64,000 bases of DNA, from contig NC_044572.1 in assembly GCF_901933205.1 (NCBI RefSeq), forward strand, positions 79,791,465 through 79,855,464, given 5' to 3'. Shown one piece after another: positions 28,587-43,642 of this stretch. Source of the DNA: Camarhynchus parvulus. Its lineage: Eukaryota; Chordata; Aves; Passeriformes; Thraupidae. Under the pieces are notes generated by a model. The model ran no database searches and was not told where the DNA came from. It was given only the letters and a program-made list of their open reading frames with translations. The first letter of the stretch is position 1. The number at the start of each line of letters is the position of its first letter. Position numbers and translations under genes: made by a program.

Positions 28587-31023
28587 GCGTGGTGAGCAGT
28601 GCCACCCTCCCTGTGCAGCCACTCAGCTGCTCTGGGCACACACACCCCATGTGGCGAGCACTGCAGGACATTTTCCAGGGTGACTGAATTTCCTGTGCTT
28701 TCACTGCACATGCATGTGTGGTACCAAAGATTTTCATCATTATTACATGGACTCTAAGGCATCACAGCATCTTGGGAAAAAGGTCTTCCCTCTCAGTTGG
28801 TGATAAATTAATGCAATCATGCTGAAAGTAAGTTGCAAGGAGGGCAGGGAAATGCAGTAATTTGTCTCCTTTTTTTTTTTATGTTTTCTCATTACTCGGC
28901 AGAATGGCAAAACAACATTAAATATTAATTTATCTGCTAGATCGTTTCTAGTCCTTTATATGTACCAGCACAGCATGAACATGTATATGGAGCTCTATTT
29001 ATATCAGCTGATTTTCAGTACTCCTTGGGATCATACTAGTGTAAATAGCTGAGCATAAAAAAATCATACCCCCACATAGGCATATACCCCCTCATATGGG
29101 TAGATCTGGTACATTTGATGCATTTCATGTGCTTTGTCCTTGAAATAATATACCCTGTACAAACACTCTTTAGTTGCATAATGCATAATTCATGCAAGTT
29201 GGAATGAGACAAGTGAAGACTTGAACTGGTGCCCTTGGACATCGCAAGTCATTCATTAGTGGTCTTACTAAGGTGCAAAACCTAAACCTGGTGTGAAGTC
29301 AGATTTGACCTGTTAGATATGTCTCTCATTTGTTTTCAAAAAAAATCTGACAGTGTGAATGATTGAATTCTGAGAGTTAAAATAAGAAGCAGGCTTTAAT
29401 GTATTTTTTATGAGCTGAAAAGAACTCATTTCTAGCAAGGCTGGTGATTTATAAGGAGGAAAAAGAAGAATCGAGTCACATGCACTGAAAACAATCTATT
29501 GGTTTAAAGGCAGAAATGCATCAAAAATTTCAAAGACACAGCCCCGTAACAGTGTCATTTGAAGGCATTGTTTCTCTAGAAGGCATTTGTCCTCTACTTT
29601 CTCAACCACCACTGGGCATTGCTAGGCCAGTTCTTTTAAACTATGATAGCATTTGTCCAGCATACTGAGTTTCACCCCTGAGCTGCTTTCTGGTAACCGC
29701 TCATGTGTATGAAATAGTTCCTCTAGCTTTCCACTTAGGTGTTTGTTCTGATTTAATTTAGAAAAGAATAGCAGGTTTCATTCCTAAAGGTATTAATCGC
29801 ACAAAACCTTGTTGAAATTGGGTTAGTTGTTATTGGGGAAGACTTGATTGATTGTCCCTTAAAATATATGTATTTTATTTTTGAAGTTAGTGTAAATAAA
29901 ATTATGGTTGATACTTTCTGAAAACAAGAGGTTCTAGGTCTTTCCCAGTGCAAGTATTATTGTACACTCACAACTAGTTAAATTAACTGTTGCAGATTTA
30001 AACCAGGAGTTAGTTTAACTTATGCTATCAGTTTAGTAGATGTTTAATGTTATGGTACAGATTTTTTGTTTATATAGGCACAGTAACCTCTAACCCAAGG
30101 TACTAAAAGATTTACTTTTTATTCTATTACACAATGTGGACATCAGAAGTGTTAAAAAAGATATTTATGAAAAAGTTAAGGCTTGTTCATAACAGTTGCA
30201 CTAGTGCCATGAATTATTAAAATCTATTTATCTGTACAAAACAAAACAAAATGTACAATAAATATATATATAGATTTCCATTTAAAATTTTATTGAAAGT
30301 GCATTCCACATCTTACTTTTGTTTAAAAGGCAAAAAGAAAGTCTGTATATTTTCCTTTGGGATGTTTCGTACGTAGGTGCAAGTGTTGTGTGCTCCATGG
30401 AGAGGAGAATCCCTGTCCTCCTGGAATAAAGTAGTTATTTCTGCTAAGAGTGGGTTTTGTGCAATAACCTACCATTTGTTCAGGTTTAAGTACTGCACAT
30501 TTTGGATATCAGACTTGGGTTGTTTTTCATGGCAAAACTCTGTATGTGATGAGAGGAACAGCGTGTTTTGTGAGGGCTGATTCTACCAGTTGCATTGGAG
30601 TCTCAGACCACACAGCTGGCTGGCTGAATACCTCCTGCACTCTCATTGTGAGAAGACAGAAGTTGTGCCATTGAAGAAGACTTGTCACACTTGTGCCTTT
30701 CATGGGACAGAGGGCTCATGGCCTTGAATGATTTTGCTTTCCATAGTAGCATTCTGTGTTGTTTTTCCTCTCATGGGAAGAGAGAGAATGTAGAGAACTG
30801 AGAAGGATGTGAAAAGAAAATCTCTTCTCCCCATGCAAGTTCTAGATTTGCCTCTTAAGATAATGTTCATTGAGCTTCTGTTCCCACACAAAAAAAATAC
30901 ATACATTGAAAAGTGGTTTTGTTTTTTCAGCTAGCTAAAAAACTGGCATTTCTGCCAATCATATAGTTCATCTATATGGAATGCTGAGTTGGAAATTTGG
31001 TTCCTCCAGGAAGAACCACATGA

Positions 31024-31362
<339 letters not shown>

Positions 31363-33589
31363 TGAAACCTACAGCTGACAGCAGGTTGGTGATATAAATG
31401 TATCTAATTGCTTCTGGTAGTGGAATAACCTTCTGTTCTCATAGAACTATCTGAAGTCAAACCTGAGACAGTGTTTCAAGTCCTAGGTACTGATATCATA
31501 GCAAATGTCAGCGTACAGCAGCGGAGATTGCATCGGTCAAGTCAAGTATGAAAAATTGCCACTGAAAACCAATATCCAAATGTGGAGAATAAGGAGAAGC
31601 AGTTCTTTATGAACCTGGGTGACAGAGCCATGAAAAATGGGCCAAAAATGCCACCAGTGACAGTCAAATGAAACCATATTGTTTTGTCACTGCAGAAACT
31701 GGTTGACATTCTGTCCCTTAGGAGAAGGCAGGGCATGGCAGAGCAAGATATAAATGATGTGACACCAAGTAATCTTAGCATCTACTTTTTTTTAAAATAA
31801 GGCATTATTAAAATACATTCATAATATTATTAATTATATACAATGAGTGAGGAAATGTGCAATCAAGGCACTCTAGCTAATCCTATTTTTCAATTCTATT
31901 CAAAAGCACCATTTTTCTTTTACGTATTATTTGCAGTAGGTCCAGTAAAAAATTTAAGAAAATGCTTTCAAATTTAGAACAGATCAGTAAAATTCAATAT
32001 TGAACTTTGTTTACTTTTTAGGGCAACTTTCCTGGTGGTAAATGGTTTAATTGGCTGAAAGTACTAACGGTGTAATCCTATGGTGTAACTATAATGCATT
32101 GATTTTAAATTAACTCTCAGCAGGATTTTTTCTCATTTACAATGAAAACAGTCATGTACAGGGAAATGCACTGATCAAAGTTATGTCTCAAAAGGTATCC
32201 TGTTGGGTTTTAAGCAGTTGGGCATTTGTATGTGATATGTAAATACCAATTTAATTAGGCATTCATTTTGAAATATTAGCACTGGCACTAAGAAATTGTT
32301 TTCTTTTTCACATAAAGTTTTATTGGAAGTTGGGTTGGCACACTCACAAGCTCTTCCAAGGCATATTATGTTTTTGGGGTTTTTTTATAATGGTGTTCCA
32401 CCAGATTTATAATACGTCATTGACTGTTGCATTCAGTGGCATGTAAAATGATTTAACAAAGTATCTGTTCAGTGATTTTTGTCCTATGTAAGCACTGTGC
32501 CTGAAAATCATTATGGTTTTATTATTCTCATGTTGTAGACTGCTTCAGATGTTGTAATCCTGGCAGCAAAATGCAATAAATGTGTGCTATCCATCTGGGA
32601 ATGGGTGTAGCCCTGGTCCAAATGAGAAAACAATGCATGTATGTTTGCCAGGACTAATAGAAGTGCTAAAATCCAAGTGGTGTCCCTTCTCCCATTTCTA
32701 ATAAATCTGTATACCTGTCATCCTTTAGTTGGCAGAAGTGTACAGTGAGAGGAAGGGAGGCTCTGCAGAGCTCTTTGGCAAGTGCTGGCTTAGAAAAACT
32801 TGTTTTGGACTTTAATGCTATCTGTGCTGATACCATGGGAAAAGCTGGGTTGTTCTCATATTGCTCTATTTTTCTAAAGATTCACCAATTCTATTACAAG
32901 GGATGTGCAGACACAGAATGAATATCCTTAATTTCACATGTCATACTAGCCATTTTTGTGAGGGGAGTAATCCTCTTTGGGGATTACATAAGCATTGATG
33001 TTTCCACCTTTTGACCTCTTCTTTCCACTGCTGCAGTCCAGATATAAAATGACTGAAATAAAAGATAGAAGACTCTTAAAAGAAGAGGTTATTCATAAGG
33101 GAGATTTTAATCTTTTTAGTTCCTCCAACAAATGGTAATTATATAAAGAATGGAAATTTTTTTTTCTTGAATTCTTTCAAGAACTTTGTGATTACTGAAA
33201 CTTTTAACTGAAAGAGAGAAGAGCAAACTGTGTGAAGATAAACAATGTTGCTATTAATAGCAATAGCAGTTGTGGGCTTTTTCCAATTAGCATTATTTTA
33301 ATACCAGAAGAATCACAGACTATATGAAGCATCCAGCCTACCAGGTGTGCTCACACACAACTGAAGATACAGTCTCTTCTGGAAAAAAATACAATGCAGT
33401 TGATACACTGCACAATTCTTTCCTAGCCGTTTCACCCTTTTGGTTCCTCTGGTACAAAGCTGTCTAATCCTCTTGGGTGGCCAAGAGGTAATATTTTTAA
33501 CACAGACAGTGCTTAGCCAGTGCTATTACAGAGAGAAAGTGAGCAGATAAAAGGAAGCCTGAGTAATTTTTAAAAAATAAAAAATTATG

Positions 33590-33651
33590 TAGGGGATTTA
33601 GATAAATGTCTACCACTAGAATTAGCACATGATATGTGTCTAAATCCCCTA
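33590..33651. repeat. 13-bp inverted repeat
   Basis: The arms 33590-33602 (taggggatttaga) and 33639-33651 are exact reverse complements separated by 36 bases. It could form a small stem-loop. No known RNA family is recognised and chance is possible. Confidence 0.7.
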
Positions 33652-34627
33652 GACTGCTTTGGAGAATTTCAGGCACAAAAAGAAAGCGGCAGTATGTAGC
33701 TTTAAGGATTAATAGCTCAGAAAGGCTGAAAGTTTTCATTATTTCAGGGTGTATAGTTTTTCAGGGATACATACACATAAAATCAACACATGCGCATGGT
33801 GAAACATAATCTGTAGGACAATTTTAGCACTGCTTCAGTCGCAGGAATTCCTTCTAAAGCTAAATACTAACATAAAAGAAAAAAGTGGGACATACTTATA
33901 TTTATGGACAATTTTTCTATGTCAAAATGAGACACTTAGGACTAAAGTCTCTACATATATTACCCATCTGCAAAGTAAAACTTGGGAGTTTTTTATAATG
34001 ACCAATGAAATATTTGGTCAGTGCAATTATAATTACACCAAGCGCTGTATGTAACAAACCAGAAAAGGAGCATCTTGGTGGCAAATACATTAAGAGATCC
34101 AAATGAAGATTTATCAATAAAACATGGTACTGATTTTGAGGTATGAGGAAGAATATTTTCAATGTGAAAATTTAACCTGGCATAATTTATGACTGTGTAT
34201 CTTGACTTTGGTGTATATTCTGGTTTTGAAAAAGATTGACAGCTTCTATACAAAGCAGAACTCATTTTGGAAGAGACTGTTTCAGATAAACATGGACATT
34301 TGTTCTTCTCACTGTTCTGCATCAAAATGTCATCACATAAGGAGGACACTGGTATTGGAATCTGAAGGAGAAGAACCATCTTTGTCGTGGAAAATTACAT
34401 GCATATCCACACAGAGATATCTTTTTTGTTCATGTGCTTACTTGATGCATCCATGAAAAATAGGATTGGCTCTTCTGGAACAATATCTATGGAGACAGCC
34501 AATATGTAAGTCTTTTGGAAAGGCTGGACAAATTAACATTATCCACATCACTGCCAGAGTATCACATTACCTGAGGTCCAACTGCTGCCCTGCACAGTGA
34601 CCTTGACACCAGCAGGGGGTCACTGCA

Positions 34628-34671
34628 TGTATTATGGCAGTCACTGCAGGGCTGGTGACTGCCATAATACA
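34628..34671. repeat. Perfect 17-bp hairpin
   Basis: The arms 34628-34644 (tgtattatggcagtcac) and 34655-34671 are exact reverse complements around a 10-base spacer. The pairing ends sharply at both sides. The stem is short for a miRNA precursor and no flanking pairing extends it. It may be the junction of a small inverted duplication. Confidence 0.85.
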
Positions 34672-35743
34672 CACTCCAAGCACAGTGCTGCTGCCTGACA
34701 GCAGTGGGGCAGTTTGTCAGTCCTGGATCTGCACCCACCCACCACCTTCTGCTGAGCTCAGCTGCTATGTGGGACTGCAAGGGTTGCTGTTTTAGAGAAG
34801 TCATTGCTTCCCAAAACATTTTGTCCCATCAGATCATAACCACAGTAGTTTCATGATATCCTGATCATCCTGCAGGCAGAAGGAGCAGCATGTGAAAAGC
34901 GTGGCCATTGGGTTAGGCTTTGCTTCCTCTCATTGCCTCTCTAAGATTTTTTTTCAAAGAATAGGCTTTTTGTAATTATACTTGATGTGAACTTGAATAT
35001 TAAAACTGCTTAGAAATATGAAATAATAAAACTAGGGAAACACTTTCCTCATCAATCTTAGCTGGAGTTTTCCCTGAACAAATAAGGTTTGAGACATGCC
35101 TTTGGAAGCAGTGCAAACTCTTTATTTCCCATTAGGTACTAACTTTCGCTGGGAGCTCTGTTATTTTTCTTTGCCACTTAATTTGTCTTTAACCAAATTT
35201 GTGCAAAAATGTAAAATAAGAAAGAAGGAGACTTTCTGACTCTCTCAGCTCTCTTCTGAAGACAATTGCCTGCTTATTAAGAAATCTCTCCCATTACAAC
35301 TCTTCAAACCAGAAGTTCTTTCTGCAACCTCATATAATTTTTTTCTTTTAATGCCTTGGATTGAAAAAATTACATGGTTTAAAATTACAAGAGCGATCCT
35401 GTAAAAGATTATCTTTTTATATGTAGTCTGACATAAGTACTTCTCCTCAGATGGTAAAAATAAAAGTGGCAAGTTCTTTTTAGTTTTCACCTTGGTCAAT
35501 TGGCTATTAACACATTAAATCTCCTAGCCTGTAAAAAGTTATATGCAAAATGTCCTCGAGTTAACAATGTCAAGCATCCAAGGTTATGTCCCTTCTGAAT
35601 AAAATTACCCTCTCAGGAAGAAAGGAAATATTAGGATATCTCCTTATTACTGTGTCTGTGTGTGTTTCTGACAGCTGAATTTAGGTTGATGTCAGTTTAT
35701 CTGCCAGTCATTACTGCAATATTGCAAGACCTGTTGCTCTGAA

Positions 35744-36010
35744 CTCATAGAATCACGAAGGAGCCCAGGTTGGCAGGGACCTCTGGAGATCATCGGGTCC
35801 AGCCCCTGCTTAAGCAAGGCCACCTAGAGGCAGTTGCCTGGGACCATGTCTGGATGGTTTTCTGAATGTCTCCAAGACTGGAGACTCTGCAACCTCTCTG
35901 GGCAACCTGTGCTAGTGTTCAGTCCCCCTCACAAGTGAAGAAGCAATTCCTGCTGTTTTGCAAAAGTCCTGTATTTCAGTTATTGCCCATTGTCTCTGGT
36001 CCTGCATTAC
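35744..36010 (-). mobile_element. CR1 LINE 3' end
   Basis: The + strand carries the complement of a CR1 tail: 'catagaatcacgaagg', 'cccaggttggcagggacctctggagatcatcgg' in pieces, 'tccagcccctgc', 'aagcaaggccacctag' and 'ctctgggcaacctgt'. The true 3' end is at about 35744, so the element points to the - strand. The 5' truncation, about 36010, is approximate. It may be the tail of the CR1 copy that starts at 36254, separated by about 240 bases I cannot align. Confidence 0.85.
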
Positions 36011-36253
36011 CTTTGCCGTTACATGTGGCTGTAACACAATGCTGTCACCACAAGTGACATTTCCTTAGTTTTGTCAAACCCTTAAAAATAAATTCTTCAT
36101 TCATATTGATTCTTTAAAAAAAATACTATCATGACTTATGTAGGCAATACCTATCTTTTAAAACCAGGAAACATGATTTACTTTATTTCTTCTGGCTTAC
36201 ATTGGAACTGATAGCACACCTGCTCTGGGCCTTGCTTAGTCCCTTCTGTGCAC

Positions 36254-37190
36254 TCAGTTTTCTGTCTCAGTTACTTTAAAGGCTTTATGAACTCCCTCAT
36301 CTGCTTTAATGACAGGATGGCCAGCTTCCTTTTCCACGCTATTGCTGATACATGCCAGGATGCCCTTGGCCTTCTTGGCCACCTGGACACACGCTGGATG
36401 GTGTTCAGCCGCTGTCAAGAAGACCCTCAGGTCCTTTTTCACTGGGCCACTTTCCAGCCACTCTGCTCCTAGCTGTGGCACTGCCTGGGGTTGTTGTGAT
36501 CCAAGGGCAAGAAGCATTTGGTACCTCAGCCTTTTCCTCATCCCCTGTCACTGTGTTTCTCTCTGTATCCAATAAATGATTGAGATTCTCCTTAGCCTTC
36601 TTTCTGTTGGTGCTGTATTTATAGAAACATTTTTGTTGTCTTTTACAGCAGTAGCCAGATTAAGTTTTAGCTGGACTTTGGCCCTTCTGATTTTCTCCCT
36701 GAAACCTCAGAACATCCATGTAGTTCTCCAGAGCTCCCTTCTTCTGAAGGGAGGGAAAAACTCTTGTTCATTTTTTCCTAAGCTCCAGCTCTGTTCAGCC
36801 AGGCTGCTGCTTTCCCCACCAGCTCATCTTTAAACGTACAAGGATGACTTGTTCCCTCTCAACAACTGGAACAAGTTTTTAAGATTTCCGACTTGAACAA
36901 TGTCTAGCCTTCCTGAACTTCTGTGCCCTTCAGTACTGTCTCCCAAGGTACTCTGTAAACCAGTCTCCCTCACAGACCAGAGTTTGTCCTCTGCAAGTCC
37001 AAGGTACCAATTCTGCTGAGCCTCCTCCTTTTTTATCCTTTGACTGTAACCTGAGGAGGAAGTGCTGCTCTGTTGAGGTCAGTATCAGTCTCATGAAACT
37101 CCAGCATTCCTTGGCCGGTTCTTTCTAGTGCCTCTCCCTTCTGTTCCATGTTTGATCATACTCAGCAGGGAATGAGGAGCTCTTTGGTCA
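36254..37190 (-). mobile_element. Rearranged CR1 LINE ORF2 fragment
   Basis: The - strand translation from 36541 down to 36254 reads LALGSQQPQ, LGAEWLES, KKDLRVF, QVAKKAKGILACISNSV. This matches the CR1 region between the RT palm and thumb (VLHLG, LGEEWLES, EKDLGVL, AKKANGILACI). From about 36745 to 36590 the - strand instead reads VRKAKVQLKLNLA, then VKDNKN. That is the linker between endonuclease and RT, so several hundred residues of RT core are missing between the two blocks. From 36830 to 37190 similarity is weak and could be endonuclease. Many stops are present; the element is dead. The upper limit is uncertain. Confidence 0.7.
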
Positions 37191-37806
37191 GACTGCTGAA
37201 TGTCCCTGCCTTTGATCCCTAATATACAGGTACAATACCCATGTGGATGGTGTTTATGGGTCATTGGCCTGATCTCTTGAGATAGGCTAGATGCTATCTC
37301 AGTCTTTGTTCCTTAGACAAGCAACTGCATTTATTTTGTTAATTCCATGCGAGGGAAATCTGACTCTCATAGGAGCAAGAGTTCCATTAAGTAAATTATT
37401 AGATAAGGAAACTGAAAACATAAAAGGGACCATTTTAGGCACAAGGTCAGTGCAGCTGCTTCAAAGAGTGGTATGAGAAAGAGTTTCAAGCTCCTTACCA
37501 TGCAGACTCTTGAAGATAATGAGTAATTATTTTTTAAAGCAGCAGACATCTAGGTTATCAATCTTCTCTTATCAGGCAAGGACATATTGTGGGTTCCTTG
37601 CCAGACTTTTCTGATTACTCTAGTTATTTATGTATTAACCCTTTGAAGTTTTATCAGACTGTTCCAGGAGAAAATTTTCTTGGATTATAGTGAAAAATCT
37701 TACTTTCATTTTCTCCAAAATAGTAGTATTGTGAATCTTTATATGATAGGATGCAGAAGACCACTTATAGTATGTGATCAACAAAGTCAATTTTTTAAAT
37801 AACCAG

Positions 37807-37856
37807 TGCTTTATTCTGTCAGGAATTCCAATGCTTTGTTCTGTCAGGAATTTTTA
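37807..37856. repeat. 25-base tandem duplication
   Basis: The copies at 37807-37831 and 37832-37856 share tgcttt-ttctgtcaggaatt; they differ at one internal base and in the last few bases. Confidence 0.8.
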
Positions 37857-40800
37857 CCTGGTAGAAACACCTCATTAATGAGGCAGCATCAATTGTTAAA
37901 GGGAGACGTATTGGCTCTAGAGGACAGAAGACAAAATTGAAGGGACAGGATAATATTTAAAAAGCAAGACCTGCTGCTGCAAACACTCGTACTACAGACA
38001 TCATGAGGAAATTAGCATGGCCATCTGTATATGGAATGGGAAGCACAGTAGTTCATAGTGGCTTCATGTTCAAGGTAATCCCTTACTATAAGCAGTTTTC
38101 TTCCTGTAAGATGTGTCACTTTTGTCCCAAATATTTTCTTTTTTTAAATTATATTGGTTACAATGTTTGGAAAACTGATAGTAAAAGTTCTCAAATCATT
38201 TTGGAAACAATATCTACTTGTACTTCAGAACCAAGAATGATGAGGTGAAAGTGCAGTTCCTTATCAGTTTTGTCTTCCTGTTTAAGGTAACATCTGTTAA
38301 CACTTTCATTTCTCTCTAGTTTATTTACTTAACTTTGTATCTTAACCCACTGGATTTTTTTCCTTTCTCTTTAACCTTGACTAATGTTGTGGAGCAAAAG
38401 AGTAGCCAGTTAATACTTTTCTCTTGTCCCAACACAAAGATGTAGAGAACTTGCTAGTAGTTTACCAGATAGGATCATTTCTGAGAGCAGAACACCGCAA
38501 TCAGGGGGCATAAAGTCCTTGGGATGTGTCTTACTGCTCTCTTCAGAAACTGCAGAAAGTTAACCAAGTTGCTCTCTGTCAGCTCATGTGACTTCTTAGC
38601 AATCCCAGTAGAGTTATTTGACTAAAGTAGATCTGTAATTTTTGAATATAGGAATATTTTCTTTTTTCCTGATAGATTTATTACATTGAGTCTGATCAGA
38701 GGGAACAGAGAGGAATATTAATCTTTAATTACTCATTGATCTTTAAATGCAGTTCTCTTCCCTGGTCTGCTATTTTACTGGACTCTTTTTAAGCCTTTCC
38801 TAGCAGACCTCAAATATCTCTAATCTTCCTGGTATACTAATTTACTGAGTAATTTAGTTTACTGTGTCATGCCTGCTCTCCTGATTTAGCTTTCATGTTG
38901 TGGTTTATGTCTCAGTAGTTCCTTTTAGTATTCAATAACTCAATAGTCTTTGGGTCACAGTGTTGAACTGTACCAGTACAATCCAAATTCTAGTCCAAGC
39001 TGAAGTATGGGATGAAATATTTTGCAGATACTTTGGGAGCACCAATGTCAATGGCAGGAAAGTGAATCCATTCAAAATGTCAGGTGTATACAGTTGTTGG
39101 TATTTCTTGCATTTTTGGGGGGCGAATTTATTTTGGTAGTTTTCTTCTTTCTCATTTTATGATGGAAATTTCTTCATTGTTCAGTTTGGTCTCCTGCATT
39201 GCTGCTTCATAGGGAAATAAAGAAAACCATATGAAACACCAAAAAGAGTTAAGTAAATAAGTGCTTTTAAATTTTTCTGAAAAATATAATTGAGTTTTAT
39301 CTAGAGTAATTACTCTTTTCTTGAGTTTCAGCCTAATATAATCTTAAATCCCTAGAGCCATTCACTTGTGCAGTTGGTATCTGACAAACAAAAAAATAAT
39401 TTGCAGGTTTACTCTATTTTTCTACCTAATTGCTGTGATGAAAATAAAAAGGAAGCTACTAATGAAAGTGGACATAGAGCTCTACTGTGTACCTTCAAAG
39501 TGATGTGTAGTAGTCATGCCCCCCAAATTCCGTTATTGGTTAAAGTGTATTCATGCACAGACTTCGGCTCCTGTGCTTGTCTCTGATAATTTAGCCTCAA
39601 TCTGATGCAACAACAATGATATTATTTTATTTTCTAGCTACTTGTTCCTGCTAAAGTGTTTGCTGTTCCTACAGGAATGCTTTTGCTTTCCAAACTGAAC
39701 AGCTATTTGATCGTTGACGCTGCCACTGATTTGTGCAGTAACAGGATGATTAAGTGTATTAGCAGAGTGCCTCATTTACTTACTGATGGGCAACAAACCC
39801 TTTGTCTCTTTTCTTTTTTATGATTTTTCATCTCTTTGCTTTTATGCTTCACTGAGCTCATATTAGCAATTGACCCACAATGTGGAAATGCAGGCACCAC
39901 ACAATGGCTTTAGGCAAACAGAAGGGTCATCAGTGTACGCAAGGCTGAATCAATTTCTCCATTCTCTGCAAGAATGAAATAGCCTTTTGAGGCATCTCCA
40001 TTTGAGCTTTCCTGAAATCCACACAGTGCAGTGTAATTGCTTGCAGAGACTTGTCCTAATTGGCAGCTTAAGGAAAGAGGACCAGACAGTTCATACCACT
40101 TTCCACATGGAAAGTTCTCCAGAGACCCTTGAAACAATTAAAAGTGTTTCTCTCTTTCTGCCTAAGGTTCATAACTTGAAACAGCAGATTAAATGATAGC
40201 AAATCACACATTGAGGAGTCTGTGAACTCTTCCCAAAGTGGATGACATCCTCTGGAAAAAGACAGCTTGGGAAGGAGTGCAAAGGGGAGAGGAAAGGTTT
40301 TGTACATAACTTTTCTGTAGTACTCCACCCATTGTATTATATGTATGTATGCATATGTGCATCTGTAAAACATTATATCCAGATCTTTCCCCTGTGAAAG
40401 CTTTGGAGCTCTCTTTTTTACTGTTGTAATCAAATTAATTGGTTCATTACAGATCCTGAAGGCTTGCATGTTGTTTATTTAGTAAGAAGGTTTATATTTT
40501 CTCTTTATTTTTCATACTGAGTTATTTCAGTGTTTCTCCTACAATGTCTCCTACTGTCTCTAGGCTTAAAAGCAAAAGATTCCCTAATTTGTTCCTCTTA
40601 AACTTTTGGGTTGGAATGGATAATGAAAGTGCCACATCCTAAGAAGTCTGTTGTAAACCTGGCTTTATAAAACAAGTGCTTATGTTTTCTCTTGGTAGGT
40701 GTCTAAAAAAAATCAAAGAAAAACTGTTTACTGAGGTTTTAATACGGAGGTTTTTAAAATATAGTGAATAATCTAAGGGATTATTTTTGATTCTCCTTGG

Positions 40801-43294
40801 TATTGAATCAACATTGATACGTTTTTTTTCTCTCAAAACAAACACCCCCACTGGTTCCCCATGTAGCCCATTCTGGAGATGCTACTTCTGTGATTTACTT
40901 CTGCAATGAACAGCAGCATCTTTCATAATACTCTCAGCCAGCCTGAACTCTCACCTCAACCAGACAGGCTCACTTCTTTCTCAAAATATTCTCACTGTTA
41001 TCTTGAACTCTTACGCTGGCAGTCACCTTGTAATCACAGCAGACACAACAGATGCTTCCCCTGGGAGTGATGTACAAAATACAGCATTTTTTAAGTGCAA
41101 GGAGGTATTGCTCATTTCCCAGTTGCAGGTGAGAGTAAATCTAACTGGCAGGTAAATACATATTTATTATGCCAGAAAGGTTAGAAATATCCATTTGTTG
41201 TTTCCATAGCATCCTTTATACTTAATATCCCATTAAAATTAATGTATAGGAAAGAAACTTTTTCACAAAATACTTCCTGTTAACTCGTTGACCCTTAAGA
41301 TCTGCTTTATTTTTTTAACTGATGATCATGCTATACACTGATTCTAGAGAAGAGACTGGAGGAGAGAGCATGGAATAAAATCAACAAAGAGTCCTGCTAT
41401 CACTTATCTACCCTAAGCTGTTTGCTTTGCAGTACTGAATGTCAGCACATTTATGTTTTAGACACATTTCTATGCTCAGGTATGCTGAGAACCCCTTGCT
41501 CAATGTAGCTGACAAGATAGCTTATCATAACTGTTAGCACTCTCATCTTCAGCAAAGTCCAGCCAACTGGCTTTTTTTATGCATAGTTACTACAGAGGAG
41601 AATTAATTAAAAAATGCTCTTAAAGGTGTGAAATTCTGGTTTGTGTTCCTTTTTTTTCCCAATTTCCCCTGAATCATATCACCTGGAATGAATTTGCACT
41701 ACGGAGATTGCAGCACTGGAGTTCTTGTCTATCTCCACATCTACTGTTTTTATCATAAATATATATTCTGGTTTTTGCTATTCAGGGCATATATCTGATA
41801 CAAACAGATGCTTTTAAAATGAGCTCTTCAGCTGTGGTAAGTAGAGGCTGTATGCAGGGGTTAAGCAGGGTCTGCTTACAGTGAATGGGCTAACCTTGGT
41901 TTTTTTTTTTTACTCTGCCTGGCTATGGAGTAATGCTATTGCAATGTAATTATTCTTTACAGTGGGATGTCTTTGTCAAAAGAGAAGAGCCATCTAGATC
42001 AGGAGATCCTAAGACTTATCATCCTAGTTTCTGAAATAATTGAAATATTTCAAAAGCAAAGGTCTTCCAGAACTTGTCTTCACCTTCCAGGTACAATGGC
42101 AAGATAAGCATCCATACCATGGCACTGAAAGAAAGGAGACATTCTGCTTCAATCATTTTCTTTCAACTGTCAGTACAAGGAATAAGAATGTGAGCTTTAT
42201 GAAAATTGCAGAGAAGAGATCATGAAGTGAAAGGAATGTGTGCCTGTGGATGGCTTGTTTTGAAGGGGACTGTGCTGAGGAGACCTGTACATCCAGAGAT
42301 GTCCAAACAGCTTAACTTTGGCAGTACCCATATACTTTAAACCCACAAGGTCACAGCTGCTGTCCTGTTTATATGTTTTGCAACTGCTGGAGATAGCAGC
42401 AGAATGGAAAACAGAGTAATATAGCTGATCTTTCACCCCTTTATGTGCTGGGAACCCCAAGTTGTACAGCTCTGGATGGATTTCCTAATCAATTACAGCA
42501 CACTGCACAGATCCCTTGTTCACTGACATGATAATCTTTAGAGCTCCTGAAGAGTTTTTTAGAGGTAAACAACTCCATTCATCATTTCTGCTGTCAAATG
42601 AAAAGGATGTTTACATGAGAACATACCGCTCGCTTTGATACAAAGACAAGGCCGTGCCAGTGGTGTCATGACCAGCTGTCAAGTGGGAGATGCCTACAGG
42701 CTTCTCTGGTAGAATCAGCCACTGGGTTTATCCTGCCCCACGTGATACCTGAAGCCAGGCACAGCACAGGCACACACTGCCTTCAGGTCAGCTCTTGAGG
42801 GAATGGCTAACACTTCAATGTACAACAGTATTCCAGTTAGGATCACTACAGCTGCCAAAACCAGGCATGTAGATATCCTCAGTTTTCCTTCTAAACAAGT
42901 TAACAGTCACAAGAGAAATGATAATAGTGTTTTCATGTTTATAGACTGAATAATTATGGTAACAACAAAGAATACTCAGACCTCTTGAACTTGCTTTGTA
43001 ATACAAATACATATTTTGTAAAATAAATATTGTTAGTTTAGCAGTAAACAAGCATCATTACATGTTGCATACAAAATGCTGGTGAAAAGTAAGTTGTCTG
43101 CAGACTTTGGACCGTGAAAATGTAACCAGGTGTGCTGGGAAGGAAGTCAATTCATCTTTAATTTCTCTGTCACCATTAAAAAAATTGAGTGCTGATTGCC
43201 AAATCAAGTGGTTGCCTGGTGTCATCAATGCAATTATTTTCATTCCTTTGAGTTTTGCATCCAGATGCTTCTGTTAGCCCTTACTCTGTTGTGA

Positions 43295-43642
<348 letters not shown>

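Noticed and set aside
40068..40469. 133-codon - strand open frame
   Set aside because: No recognised similarity; length is within chance for this much sequence.
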